Assembly: GCF_014287635.1 (NCBI RefSeq)
Contig: NZ_JACOPH010000010.1
Coordinates: 35,656-99,655, forward strand
Direction of reading: 5' to 3'
Origin: Roseburia zhanii
Lineage (GTDB): Bacteria; Bacillota; Clostridia; Lachnospirales; Lachnospiraceae
DNA length: 64,000 bases
Within the stretch, counting starts at the first letter, position 1, and each line of letters begins with the position of its first letter. Made by a program: the position numbers and the translations under genes. The notes beneath the pieces were generated by a model that ran no database searches, was not told the DNA's origin, and was given only the letters and a program-made list of their open reading frames with translations. Of this stretch, positions 55,901-64,000 are shown in pieces.

Positions 55901-55988
55901 CGCAGACGGCGGGATTCGAACCCGCGTGCCGGTTGCCCGGCTAACTGATTTCGAGTCAGCCCCGTTATGACCACTTCGATACGTCTGC
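55901..55988 (-). tRNA. tRNA-Ser (anticodon CGA)
   Basis: 88-base tRNA on the minus strand. Acceptor stem GCAGACG/CGTCTGC, anticodon loop CTCGAAA giving CGA (reads UCG), long variable arm of class II type (GCCGGGCAACCGGC), T-loop GGTTCGAATCC. The 3' CCA is not encoded. Confidence 0.96.
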
Positions 55989-56059
55989 ATACTGGTGTAG
56001 CGGTAAAACTGCTACCCGGTAACTATACCATATAATTTCATACAGTTCAATAAAGAAAG

Positions 56060-56088
56060 TTGTATAAGATAAAAAAATATACTATAAT
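56060..56088 (+). promoter_or_regulatory. promoter of pfkA
   Basis: TTGTAT (56060-56065), 17-base spacer, TATAAT (56083-56088), 55 bases before the ATG. Confidence 0.65.
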
Positions 56089-56142
56089 AAATTGTAAATT
56101 GTTTTTTCATCCAACAGAAAAAGAGAAAGGACTGCATGACTT

Positions 56143-57216
56143 ATGAAACGAATTGGTATGTTGACAAGTGGTGGTGACTGCCAGGCATTAAATGCAGCAA
56201 TGCGTGGGGTAGTCAAGGGGTTAAGTAATAATGTTGATGAATTGGAAGTATATGGTTTTTATGATGGATATAAAGGTCTGATCTATGGAAAATACAGACT
56301 GCTGACAGCAGCGGATTTTTCAGGAATCCTTACAAAAGGCGGCACGATCTTAGGATCTTCCAGACAGCCGTTTAAACTGATGAGAGTACCGGATGAAAAT
56401 GGTCTTGATAAGGTAGAAGCGATGAAGCAGACCTATTACAAATTAAATCTTGACTGTTTAGTCATTCTTGGGGGAAATGGTACACAGAAAACAGCCAATC
56501 TGCTTCGGGAAGAAGGCTTAAATATCATCCATCTGCCGAAGACGATCGATAATGACATCTATGGCACAGATGTGACATTTGGTTTCCAGAGTGCGATCAA
56601 TATTGCAGCAGAAGCCATCGATTGTATCCATACGACAGCCGCATCCCATAACCGCGTATTTATTGTGGAAGTCATGGGACATAAAGTAGGCTGGCTGACA
56701 CTTTATGCAGGAATTGCAGCAGGTGCAGATATCATTCTTTTGCCGGAGATCCCATATGATATCGACAAGGTGACAGAAGCGATCCAGAAACGTACCAATG
56801 CAGGAAAAGGATTTACGATCCTTGCAGTCGCAGAAGGTGCGATCTCCAAAGAAGATGCACAGCTTACAAAGAAAGAATATAAAAAGAAATTAGAAAAATC
56901 TCCATACCCTTCTGTATCGTATGAGGTAGCAGAGAGAATCAGGGAAAAAACAGGAACCGAAGTGCGCGTGGCAGTTCCGGGACATACACAAAGAGGGGGA
57001 AGCCCATGTCCGTATGACCGTGTACTCTGCAGCCGTTTAGGTGCAGCAGCAGCACAGGCAATCTTAGAAGAAGATTATGGTTATATGATCGCTATGATCA
57101 ATAATAAGACAACCCGTGTTCCACTTGGCGATGTAGCCGGAAAATTAAAAACAGTAGAACCGGATTCCCAGATCATCAAAGAAGCAAAGACCATGGGAAT
57201 CAGTTTTGGAGATTAA
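56143..57216 (+). CDS. pfkA: 6-phosphofructokinase
   Basis: Glycolytic enzyme of 357 residues phosphorylating fructose 6-phosphate. It starts RIGMLTSGGDCQALNAAMRG; the substrate motif PKTIDNDIYGTDVTFGFQSA carries the catalytic Asp, and PGHTQRGGSPCPYDR is conserved. Two donor-site positions disagree: GGNGT has Gly where PPi enzymes have Asp, whereas PKTID has Lys where strict ATP enzymes have Gly. The phosphoryl donor is therefore uncertain. The usual GGDGS Asp is Asn here. AAAGGA precedes the ATG region, and the gene is followed 22 bases later by dnaX. Confidence 0.93.
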   Translation: MKRIGMLTSGGDCQALNAAMRGVVKGLSNNVDELEVYGFYDGYKGLIYGKYRLLTAADFSGILTKGGTILGSSRQPFKLMRVPDENGLDKVEAMKQTYYKLNLDCLVILGGNGTQKTANLLREEGLNIIHLPKTIDNDIYGTDVTFGFQSAINIAAEAIDCIHTTAASHNRVFIVEVMGHKVGWLTLYAGIAAGADIILLPEIPYDIDKVTEAIQKRTNAGKGFTILAVAEGAISKEDAQLTKKEYKKKLEKSPYPSVSYEVAERIREKTGTEVRVAVPGHTQRGGSPCPYDRVLCSRLGAAAAQAILEEDYGYMIAMINNKTTRVPLGDVAGKLKTVEPDSQIIKEAKTMGISFGD

Positions 57217-57238
57217 ACTAGAATAGTGAGGAATTGTC

Positions 57239-58801
57239 ATGTCTTATACTGCGCTGTATAGAAAGTTCCGTCCGCAGGAATTTAAAGATGTTAAGGGACA
57301 GGATCATATTGTGACAACATTAAAGAACCAGATTGAAGCTGACAGGATCGGACATGCATATCTGTTTTGTGGAACAAGAGGAACCGGTAAAACAACGATT
57401 GCGAAAATATTTGCAAAAGCAGTCAACTGTGAACATCCGGTAGATGGAAGCCCCTGTGGGGAATGTGCGTCATGCAAAGCGGTGGCAGATGGAACGTCCA
57501 TGAATGTCATCGAGATCGATGCAGCGTCTAATAACGGTGTGGAAAGCATCAGAGAGATTCGTGAAGAAGTCACGTACCGTCCTACAGAGGGCAAATATAA
57601 AGTCTACATCATCGATGAAGTGCATATGCTTTCTATCGGGGCGTTTAATGCGCTTCTTAAGACCTTAGAAGAACCGCCTTCTTATGTGATCTTTATTTTA
57701 GCGACAACGGAAGTGCATAAGATACCGGTGACGATCCTTTCAAGATGCCAGCGGTATGACTTTAAACGTATTTCTGTAGAGACAATCTATGAGCGTTTAG
57801 AAGAGTTATTAGAAAAAGAACAGATCACAGCAGAAGAAAAAGCCATCCGCTACATTGCCAAGGCGGCTGATGGAGCGATGCGTGATGCCTTAAGTCTTTT
57901 AGATCAGTGTATTGCCTTCTATTTAGGGCAGACACTGACATATGATAAAGTATTAGAAGTGCTTGGAGCCGTCGATACAGAAGTATTCAGCAGTCTGTTA
58001 GATAAAGTACTGCGGCAGGATGTATCAGGTGCGATGGCAAGTGTGGAAGAACTGATTGCAGATGGCAGGGAATTAGGACAGTTTGTGATAGATTTCACAT
58101 GGTATCTGCGGAATCTTTTACTTTTAAAAAGTTCAGATGAGATGAGCGAAGCATTAGATATGTCTTCCGAGAATATGGAAAAGCTCAAAGAAGAAGCAGG
58201 ACAGATGGAAGAAGAAACCATTATCCGGTATATCCGTATTTTTTCAGAACTTTCTAATCAGATCAAATATTCGACACAGAAAAGAATATTGCTTGAGATC
58301 GCTCTGATCAAACTTTGCAGACCGCAGATGGAACAGGATTATAGTTCCATAATAGGCAGATTAGAACAGCTAGAAAAAAAGATCGAACAGAGTGTGCCCG
58401 TTATGGCGGCAAATACCATAACAGTTGACAGACAGCAGCAGTCTGTGGTACAAGAAAAGCCAGTGCTGCCAAAAGCAGTTCCGGAAGAAGTGGAACAGGC
58501 AGTCAAAAACTGGCGGAACATCGTATCTTCCATGCCGGGACTATCAAAAAGCTATCTAAGCAAAGCCAGACTGACATTAGGCGGGGGCAATGAACTTGTC
58601 GTTGTATTTGATGATCCGATGGCAGCAGGATATTTTACAAGGGAAGAAGAAAGAAAGCAGTTAGAAGATACGATCGCAGAACATATCGACAGGCAGGTAG
58701 CTGTGATCATCAAAGAAAATGATACGAACCGTCCATTTGAGGATTCTCATGTGGATTTAGAGCAGGTGATCCATATGGATATTACCTACGAAGATGAATA
58801 A
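57239..58801 (+). CDS. dnaX: DNA polymerase III subunit gamma/tau
   Basis: Clamp-loader subunit of 520 residues. It starts [20 protein letters not shown], with Walker [21 protein letters not shown], zinc cluster [16 protein letters not shown], Walker [12 protein letters not shown] and sensor-1 [20 protein letters not shown]; the C-terminal tau-like region after ~370 is short. No obvious slippery A-run for a frameshifted gamma form was noticed. First gene of the classical dnaX-ybaB-recR cluster, possibly co-transcribed with pfkA. Confidence 0.96.
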   Translation: MSYTALYRKFRPQEFKDVKGQDHIVTTLKNQIEADRIGHAYLFCGTRGTGKTTIAKIFAKAVNCEHPVDGSPCGECASCKAVADGTSMNVIEIDAASNNGVESIREIREEVTYRPTEGKYKVYIIDEVHMLSIGAFNALLKTLEEPPSYVIFILATTEVHKIPVTILSRCQRYDFKRISVETIYERLEELLEKEQITAEEKAIRYIAKAADGAMRDALSLLDQCIAFYLGQTLTYDKVLEVLGAVDTEVFSSLLDKVLRQDVSGAMASVEELIADGRELGQFVIDFTWYLRNLLLLKSSDEMSEALDMSSENMEKLKEEAGQMEEETIIRYIRIFSELSNQIKYSTQKRILLEIALIKLCRPQMEQDYSSIIGRLEQLEKKIEQSVPVMAANTITVDRQQQSVVQEKPVLPKAVPEEVEQAVKNWRNIVSSMPGLSKSYLSKARLTLGGGNELVVVFDDPMAAGYFTREEERKQLEDTIAEHIDRQVAVIIKENDTNRPFEDSHVDLEQVIHMDITYEDE

Positions 58802-58865
58802 ACAGCATTGCAGCTATGGAAAGTGCACAATAGTTGTGCAGAAACAGAAAACAGGAGGAAATGAA

Positions 58866-59219
58866 ATGGCAAAAAGAGGTGGATTTCCGGGTGGAATGCC
58901 GGGAAATATGAATAATCTTATGAAGCAGGCACAGAAGATGCAGCGTCAGATGGAAGAAGCACAGAAAGAGTTAGAGGAAAAAGAAATCACAGCTACAGCA
59001 GGTGGTGGAGCTGTTGAAGTTACTGTATCCGGTAAAAGAGAGATCACAAAGATCAAATTATCAGAAGAAGTTGTAGATCCTGATGATATTGAAATGTTAG
59101 AAGATCTGATCATGGCTGCAACAAACGAAGCACTTCGTCAGCTAGAAGATTTTTCAGCATCATCCATGTCTAAGATCACAGGTGGAATCGGCGGCGGATT
59201 AGGCGGTCTGCCATTCTAG
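58866..59219 (+). CDS. YbaB/EbfC-family nucleoid-associated protein
   Basis: DNA-binding protein of 117 residues with the family core [39 protein letters not shown] and Gly/Phe/Pro-rich ends ([23 protein letters not shown]). ATG 58866 is set by AGGAGG at 58854-58859; the longer upstream frame overlaps dnaX. Sits between dnaX and recR as in most bacteria. Confidence 0.95.
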   Translation: MAKRGGFPGGMPGNMNNLMKQAQKMQRQMEEAQKELEEKEITATAGGGAVEVTVSGKREITKIKLSEEVVDPDDIEMLEDLIMAATNEALRQLEDFSASSMSKITGGIGGGLGGLPF

Positions 59220-59231
59220 GAGCATAGAAAA

Positions 59232-59828
59232 ATGGATTATTACAGTAAACAGATCAATAAGCTGGTACAGGAACTTTCAAGTCTTCCCGGAATCGGAAGT
59301 AAGTCCGCACAGCGTCTTGCATTCCATATTTTAAATATGCCAAAGGAAAATGTAGAACAGCTTTCAAATGCGATCATGGAGGCACGGAATAATGTGCGTT
59401 ACTGCAAAGAGTGTTTTACATTAACAGACGAAGAACTCTGCCCGATCTGCAGGAATCATGAGCGTGACCATCATACGATCATGGTGGTAGAAAACAGCAG
59501 GGATTTAGCGGCATATGAGAAAACCGGCAAATATGAGGGAGTATATCATGTACTGCATGGAGCCATTTCCCCGATGTTAGGGATCGGTCCCGGAGATATC
59601 CGTTTAAAAGAATTGATGCAGCGGCTTCAGGGAGATGTAGAAGAAGTGATCATTGCAACGAATTCAAGTTTAGAGGGGGAAACGACTGCCATGTATATCA
59701 GTAAACTGATCAAGCCTACCGGAATCCGTGTGACGAGGATCGCAAGCGGAGTTCCAGTCGGAGGAGATCTAGAATATATTGATGAAGTCACACTGCTTCG
59801 TGCATTAGAAGGCAGAAGAACACTTTGA
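59232..59828 (+). CDS. recR: Recombination protein RecR
   Basis: Recombinational repair protein of 198 residues acting with RecF/RecO to load RecA. The helix-hairpin-helix [18 protein letters not shown] is followed by the zinc finger [16 protein letters not shown], then the Toprim domain ([25 protein letters not shown]) and a Walker-like C-terminal region ([18 protein letters not shown]). Twelve bases after ybaB. A terminator follows. Confidence 0.97.
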   Translation: MDYYSKQINKLVQELSSLPGIGSKSAQRLAFHILNMPKENVEQLSNAIMEARNNVRYCKECFTLTDEELCPICRNHERDHHTIMVVENSRDLAAYEKTGKYEGVYHVLHGAISPMLGIGPGDIRLKELMQRLQGDVEEVIIATNSSLEGETTAMYISKLIKPTGIRVTRIASGVPVGGDLEYIDEVTLLRALEGRRTL

Positions 59829-59844
59829 ATAAGAGAAAGATAGA

Positions 59845-59879
59845 AACACGTTGGATTTTTAGATCTGACGTGTTTTTTT
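59845..59879 (+). terminator. terminator of dnaX-ybaB-recR
   Basis: Stem AACACGT/ACGTGTT (59845-59851, 59868-59874) followed by TTTTT. Confidence 0.8.
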
Positions 59880-60024
59880 GTCGATATATTTTCAATGCCG
59901 CTTCCAAGGATTTCCAAAATATTTAAATAACCTGTGTTAAGGTTAAAGTCGGAACAAAACGTGATGTCTGCAAAGTGGGACAGGCTTTTTGCAGATGACA
60001 GGATATAGGAAGAAGGGGTAGAAG

Positions 60025-61602
60025 ATGATTGAGATTATACAGCAGACAGAGAAAAAAGAAGAAAAATCAGAAGGCAGACTGCCGAATAATATACGTCAGA
60101 TAGGAAACCCTGAAAAAGATTTCCGGATTTATATGGAAGATTATGTGTATACATATCTGCATCCGGCACAGATACAAGGCATGGAGATCGTGATCGTTCC
60201 AAGGCTTTTGATCTTATTAGGCGAGATCAATCATTTTGCAGACCGGAGTTGTGCATTTATCAGCGGTGCGGTCTCAGTGGAAAATGACGGAAAAACAGAA
60301 GGACTTCCCGAATTAAATGACCGGACATGGAGAGAGATACACAGAGAAATAGGTCAGTTTTTTGAAAAATGTGAGATCGTAGGCTGGGTATTAGATATTC
60401 CAGGCAATACCTTAGCCGTAACAAAAGAAATGGAAATCGTACACAGAAAGAACTTTGTCAGCCCATATCAGTTTTTCTTTTTAATGGATTCAAAAGAACG
60501 CGAAGAAGCATTTTATACATGGAAAGAAGGACAACTGACCAGAAAAGAAGGGTATTTTATCTATTATGAAAAAAATCCGCAGATGCAGGAATATATGATC
60601 AGTAAGCGGGAGGCAATGTATGGAAAAGAACCGGTCATAGAACAGGTGTCAGATGAAGCGGCAAGAAATTATCGTGCGATGATGTTAAAAAAGAAAGAGC
60701 ATACCTATAAACGGGGAATGGGGTTTCTTTCTTATCTGACCTCGATATTGATGGTCGTTGTATTGTCGTCTGTCAGCGTTGTGCTGATTTCTTATATTCA
60801 CAGAATGGATTCGATGGAGCAGGCAATATCGACAATGTCAGAAGGCATAGATGTCACAGAGGAAGAAAAAGAAAATGAAAAGAATCAGGTAGCAGTAGAA
60901 GCAATCAGCGGCAATGTATATCCGGTGGATGAAAGCCAGTTGGAAAAGCAGAGTGATGCACAGGGAGAGGAGCAGTCCTCAAATACTGATACACAATCCC
61001 AAAATGAGGATACAACGGCACAGGGGCAGTCAGAAGAAACAAATATGGCAGGTACAGAGCAGACAAAACAATCAGGAAATGCAGATGCCTCACAGCCGGA
61101 AAATGGGAATACAATAGCCCGGACACAGCCGGAAAATACGGAAATGACAGGCACAGACGGAGTACGGCAGTCACAGGAAAATAATACAGTGGGACAAGCA
61201 GGAAGTGCAGACATGTCTACACAGACAGGGGATACAAATGCCACAGCATCAGCAGAAACCAGCAATGCCGCTACGCAGGCAGGAAGTACGGACACAGCAT
61301 CAGGAAGCAGTGAGGTATCAACACAGACAGGAAATACGGATGCAGAATCAGCCGTTGCAGCACCCCAGACATCAGCAGGGAGCAATGATACCGCATCCAC
61401 ACAGACAGATGCTGCCGCACAGTCGGAAGCAGCACAGACATACCGCAAGCAGGGATATTACATTGTACAGGCGGGGGACAGCTTACGACAGATCAGCTAT
61501 AGTGTATATCAGACATATACTATGGTAGATGCGATCTGTAAAGCAAATCATATTACAGATCAGGATGCCATCATGGCAGGGCAAAAACTCATTCTTCCAT
61601 AA
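60025..61602 (+). CDS. LysM-domain membrane protein with JAMM-like N-terminal domain
   Basis: Protein of 525 residues. Residues ~35-195 (IQGMEIVIVPRLLILLGEINHF..SGAVSVEN..CEIVGWVLDIPGN..VHRKNFVSPYQFFFLMDSKE..EAFYTWKEGQL..GYFIYYEKN) follow the order of an MPN/JAMM fold but lack the metal-binding HxHx(7)Sx2D residues. One membrane segment lies at ~233-257. A Ser/Thr/Gln/Ala-rich spacer of about 190 residues and a C-terminal LysM domain (GYYIVQAGDSLRQISYSVYQ...ITDQDAIMAGQKLILP) would be outside, binding peptidoglycan. GAAGGGG precedes the ATG. The JAMM comparison is mine and unverified; function unknown. Confidence 0.75.
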   Translation: MIEIIQQTEKKEEKSEGRLPNNIRQIGNPEKDFRIYMEDYVYTYLHPAQIQGMEIVIVPRLLILLGEINHFADRSCAFISGAVSVENDGKTEGLPELNDRTWREIHREIGQFFEKCEIVGWVLDIPGNTLAVTKEMEIVHRKNFVSPYQFFFLMDSKEREEAFYTWKEGQLTRKEGYFIYYEKNPQMQEYMISKREAMYGKEPVIEQVSDEAARNYRAMMLKKKEHTYKRGMGFLSYLTSILMVVVLSSVSVVLISYIHRMDSMEQAISTMSEGIDVTEEEKENEKNQVAVEAISGNVYPVDESQLEKQSDAQGEEQSSNTDTQSQNEDTTAQGQSEETNMAGTEQTKQSGNADASQPENGNTIARTQPENTEMTGTDGVRQSQENNTVGQAGSADMSTQTGDTNATASAETSNAATQAGSTDTASGSSEVSTQTGNTDAESAVAAPQTSAGSNDTASTQTDAAAQSEAAQTYRKQGYYIVQAGDSLRQISYSVYQTYTMVDAICKANHITDQDAIMAGQKLILP

Positions 61603-61628
61603 AAAAATATGTGCATCTGCTTCAGATA

Positions 61629-61637
61629 TGATATAAT
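61629..61637 (+). promoter_or_regulatory. extended -10 promoter before DUF5711 gene
   Basis: TGATATAAT at 61629-61637 (TGnTATAAT form), with no good -35 hexamer. Confidence 0.45.
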
Positions 61638-61698
61638 GAGCGAAAATGAGGACATTGCATGAGGAATCATGCATTGTGGGTAACAGGAGTACAGATGC

Positions 61699-62892
61699 AT
61701 GGCAGACACAAGAAAACAAGGTTTCTATACCGTTGAAACTAATATAGAAGAAATGGAGGAGAAGATCCGTAAGCACCGCAGAAAAATAGCCATTACAATA
61801 GCGGTTATTGTCATTACAGTAGCAGCAGTGGCAGCGGCAGCAGGGATCTATTTCTCTTTAAAAGAGTATCAGGATTATGAAGTACGTTCAGAGATAGAAC
61901 GGAATGACAGTGAAGCAACACAATATGAATTGTTTGCAGGAAATATCCTGCGTTATAATAATGATGGGGCATTTTATGCAGATATGTCAGACCGTCTGAT
62001 CTGGAATCAAGCATATGAAATGCAGGTACCGGTGGTAGATATCTGTGAAAATTATGCGGTGATCGCAGATCTTCAGGGAACGCAGATCTATATTATGAAT
62101 ACCAGTGGTGTGCAGGGAGAGATCGAAACAAGTAAGCCGATCGAGGCGGTATGTGTAGCGAATCAGGGAACAATCGCCGTTCTGACGCAGGAAGATGGGA
62201 CAAGTTATCTCGAATTATATAACAAGAGCGGGGAAAATTTAGCATCAGGAGAGATTCATCTTGAAAACAGCGGATATCCGATCGATATCGCACTTTCAAA
62301 TGATGCAAAAAAACTGGCAGTTTCCATTTTAGATATCAGTAAAGGAAAAGCACAGACAACCGTTGCCTTTTATAATTTTGATTCCGTAGGGCAGAATGAA
62401 ATTGATAATATCGTAGCTTCTTATTCTTATGCAGATACTGTAATGCCGGAGATCGATTTTGTATCGAATGACAGGCTGATCGCATTTGGAGATACACAGG
62501 TTATTTTATTTGAAGGCACACAGAAGCCGGAAGAAGTTTTAGTACATAAAGTAGAAAAAGAAGTAAAAAGCATATTTTATGATAAAGATTATTATGGGCT
62601 TGTATATAGTAATGGAGAATCCAATGAAAGCCACACAATGGAAGTCTATGATATGAAAGGAAAACTCTGTTTAGAGCAGAAGTTTAAGATATCCTACCAG
62701 AATATCGAGCTGCTCGAAAACCACGAGATCTGCGTGCGTGATGAATATCGCTGCGAAATCTATACATTAAAAGGTGTAAAGAAGTTTTCTTATAAATTTG
62801 ATGATGAACTATACAGAGTATTTTCCGGAGGTACAGACAGAAACTATACCTTTATTTTAGACGGAGTTATGGAAAAAGTCAGATTAAAATAA
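61699..62892 (+). CDS. DUF5711-family membrane-anchored protein
   Basis: Protein of 397 residues with a cytoplasmic N-terminus (~26 residues, KQGFYTVETNIEEMEEKIRK), one membrane segment at ~29-52 and a large external domain of short repeated strands (ILRYNNDGAFYADMSDRLIWNQAY; YAVIADLQGTQIYIMNTSG; IAVLTQEDGTSYLELYNKSGE) that look like a beta-propeller. This matches the DUF5711 family of Clostridia. The function is unknown. A CvpA-type gene follows 10 bases later in the same operon. Confidence 0.8.
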   Translation: MADTRKQGFYTVETNIEEMEEKIRKHRRKIAITIAVIVITVAAVAAAAGIYFSLKEYQDYEVRSEIERNDSEATQYELFAGNILRYNNDGAFYADMSDRLIWNQAYEMQVPVVDICENYAVIADLQGTQIYIMNTSGVQGEIETSKPIEAVCVANQGTIAVLTQEDGTSYLELYNKSGENLASGEIHLENSGYPIDIALSNDAKKLAVSILDISKGKAQTTVAFYNFDSVGQNEIDNIVASYSYADTVMPEIDFVSNDRLIAFGDTQVILFEGTQKPEEVLVHKVEKEVKSIFYDKDYYGLVYSNGESNESHTMEVYDMKGKLCLEQKFKISYQNIELLENHEICVRDEYRCEIYTLKGVKKFSYKFDDELYRVFSGGTDRNYTFILDGVMEKVRLK

Positions 62893-62902
62893 AGGAGCAG
62901 AT

Positions 62903-63613
62903 ATGAACATACTAGAAATTATCGTACTTATAATAATTGCAATATGTGTATACAGAGGATATCGCATTGGTTTTCTGCGTGTGATATATTCTCTTGTCTC
63001 GTGGATATTAGTATTAACTTTTGTCACATGGGCAACCCCCTATCTTACAGATTATTTAGAAAAACATACCCCCCTGTATGGTGTTATTCAGGAGAAGTGT
63101 TTAGATTATATAGAAAAACATGCAGAAGAAAAAATACAGGAACAGGCACTTAACTATGGAGGGGATCAGACAGATGGATCTTTAGGCGCAGATATCGGGC
63201 TGCCACAGTCATTTTTAGAGGAGATCACAGGTGTTGCAGCAGGAACCGCAGATGAAATTATGAAAAGTGCAGGGATCTATGATGAACTTGCAGCATCGAT
63301 CGCACATTTTATAGTAGAGGGAATCGCATTTTTTGTGGCACTGATCATAGCGGGGATCATTATGCACTGGATATCAAGTTTTTTAAACGTAATATCTCAT
63401 ATCCCAGTCCTTCATACGACAAATAAAGTATTAGGAGCAGGTGCGGGGGCAATCAAAGGGCTGCTGATCGTATGGTTAGCACTTTACATAGTCACCCTGT
63501 TTGCTGCAAGTGAGCAGGGAACACTTCTTTTGTCTTATGTGAAAGAAAGCAGTATATTATCCTATTTATATGAGAATAATATTCTAATGCAGATTATAAC
63601 AGCGTTCTTCTAG
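62903..63613 (+). CDS. CvpA-family membrane protein
   Basis: Protein of 236 residues with about four membrane helices. The family start ILEIIVLIIIAICVYRGYRIGFLRVIYSLVSWILVL and the later GAGAGAIKGLLIVWLALYIV block are typical of CvpA/colicin V production proteins. An external loop of ~60 residues lies between helices. AAAGGAG precedes the ATG. Co-transcribed with the DUF5711 gene. CvpA members are linked to envelope homeostasis, but the mechanism is unclear. Confidence 0.85.
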   Translation: MNILEIIVLIIIAICVYRGYRIGFLRVIYSLVSWILVLTFVTWATPYLTDYLEKHTPLYGVIQEKCLDYIEKHAEEKIQEQALNYGGDQTDGSLGADIGLPQSFLEEITGVAAGTADEIMKSAGIYDELAASIAHFIVEGIAFFVALIIAGIIMHWISSFLNVISHIPVLHTTNKVLGAGAGAIKGLLIVWLALYIVTLFAASEQGTLLLSYVKESSILSYLYENNILMQIITAFF

Positions 63614-63983
63614 GGAAGTTTTACGGATTTTATATGAAAATGTAAAAAAATGAAAATAATGGTTGACATTCCTGCGTAATGATGATATTATAGTCAAGCT
63701 GATGGCAGGGAACAATGAAAAAAGCATTGAAAACAATGTCGGATGCAAAAAAAATAAAATAAAAAAGTCGTTGACAAAGCGAGACAAACGTGCTATTCTA
63801 TTATAGCTGTCGCAAGAAACGACAACAAATGAACATTGATAACTAAACAGTGAAATAACCTTGAAAGATTTTGAGAATCATAAGAACAGCAACGCAAGTT
63901 GCAACCTTAAAACAGTAAACATCACAGAAGTGATGAACGGAACAAGGAAAGCCAAGTTTTTCCTTGAACCAAAGATCAGACAT
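63614..63983 (+). promoter_or_regulatory. rRNA operon upstream and leader region
   Basis: Two sigma-A promoters in tandem: P1 TTGACA (63663-63668)-17-TATTAT (63686-63691) and P2 TTGACA (63771-63776)-17-TATTCT (63794-63799). A run of A-rich sequence (63735-63768) lies just upstream of P2, like an UP element. A small hairpin TGTCG/CGACA follows at about 63807-63822. The remaining leader to the 16S start has no ORF. Confidence 0.85.
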
Positions 63984-64000
63984 GAACATGAGAGTTTGAT
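63984..64000 (+). rRNA. 16S rRNA, 5' end (cut by window edge)
   Basis: The window ends in AGAGTTTGAT (63991-64000), the first conserved bases of bacterial 16S rRNA, behind tandem rRNA promoters. The exact mature 5' end is approximate. Confidence 0.85.

Noticed and set aside
57239..58801. Programmed frameshift in dnaX
   Set aside because: No slippery A-run with a following stem was noticed around the gamma/tau boundary.

Overview
The window looks like chromosomal DNA of a motile, low-to-moderate G+C Firmicute of the Lachnospiraceae, probably close to Roseburia or Agathobacter. This is inferred from the mbl-flhO-flhP flagellar gene order, a CsrA-flagellin pair, a long Bacillus-type SRP RNA, several Rpn-type PD-(D/E)XK genes and sortase-linked giant surface proteins. 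Most genes lie on the + strand. No prophage, CRISPR array or complete insertion sequence was seen.

Layout. 0-5.2 kb: ABC exporter (ATPase cut by the window edge, plus FtsX permease), a membrane-bound XRE regulator, then a gene-poor stretch holding at least one well-delimited candidate structured RNA (4144-4334) and a small orphan gene. 5.2-15.5 kb: Gfo/Idh/MocA oxidoreductase, HelD-type helicase, YjfB-like peptide, a thiazole operon (ThiS-ThiG fusion, ThiH, ThiE/TenI) behind a terminated leader that fits the thiS-motif (HMP-PP) riboswitch design, a hybrid histidine kinase and a MATE pump. 15.6-27.2 kb: a surface operon encoding a protein of about 2,900 residues with 29 repeats, a class B sortase and a leucine-rich-repeat protein with a PKTG sorting signal. 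27.3-28.0 kb holds a candidate minus-strand transcript with no long ORF. 28.0-36.2 kb: TSCPD protein, secA, uvrB, uvrA.

36.4-49.8 kb: a Na+/amino-acid symporter behind a tandem glycine riboswitch; mbl, flhO, flhP and a rod-binding protein; recD2; then a 3.2-kb accessory cassette with a small tyrosine recombinase and two nearly identical Rpn genes, bounded by two matching 24-bp palindromes; then csrA and flagellin, whose leader carries two GGA sites suited to CsrA repression. 50-55.8 kb: a third Rpn-family gene, SRP RNA, a PutP-type symporter, and a PadR-DUF1700-DUF4097-PspC envelope operon followed by a YgjP-like metallopeptidase. 55.9-64 kb: tRNA-Ser(CGA), pfkA, dnaX-ybaB-recR, a LysM membrane protein, a DUF5711 protein, a CvpA protein, and tandem promoters leading to the first bases of a 16S rRNA gene at the right edge.

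Start codons were chosen by Shine-Dalgarno spacing, so several are internal to the longest ORF. All family names come from motif recognition by eye, not database searches.
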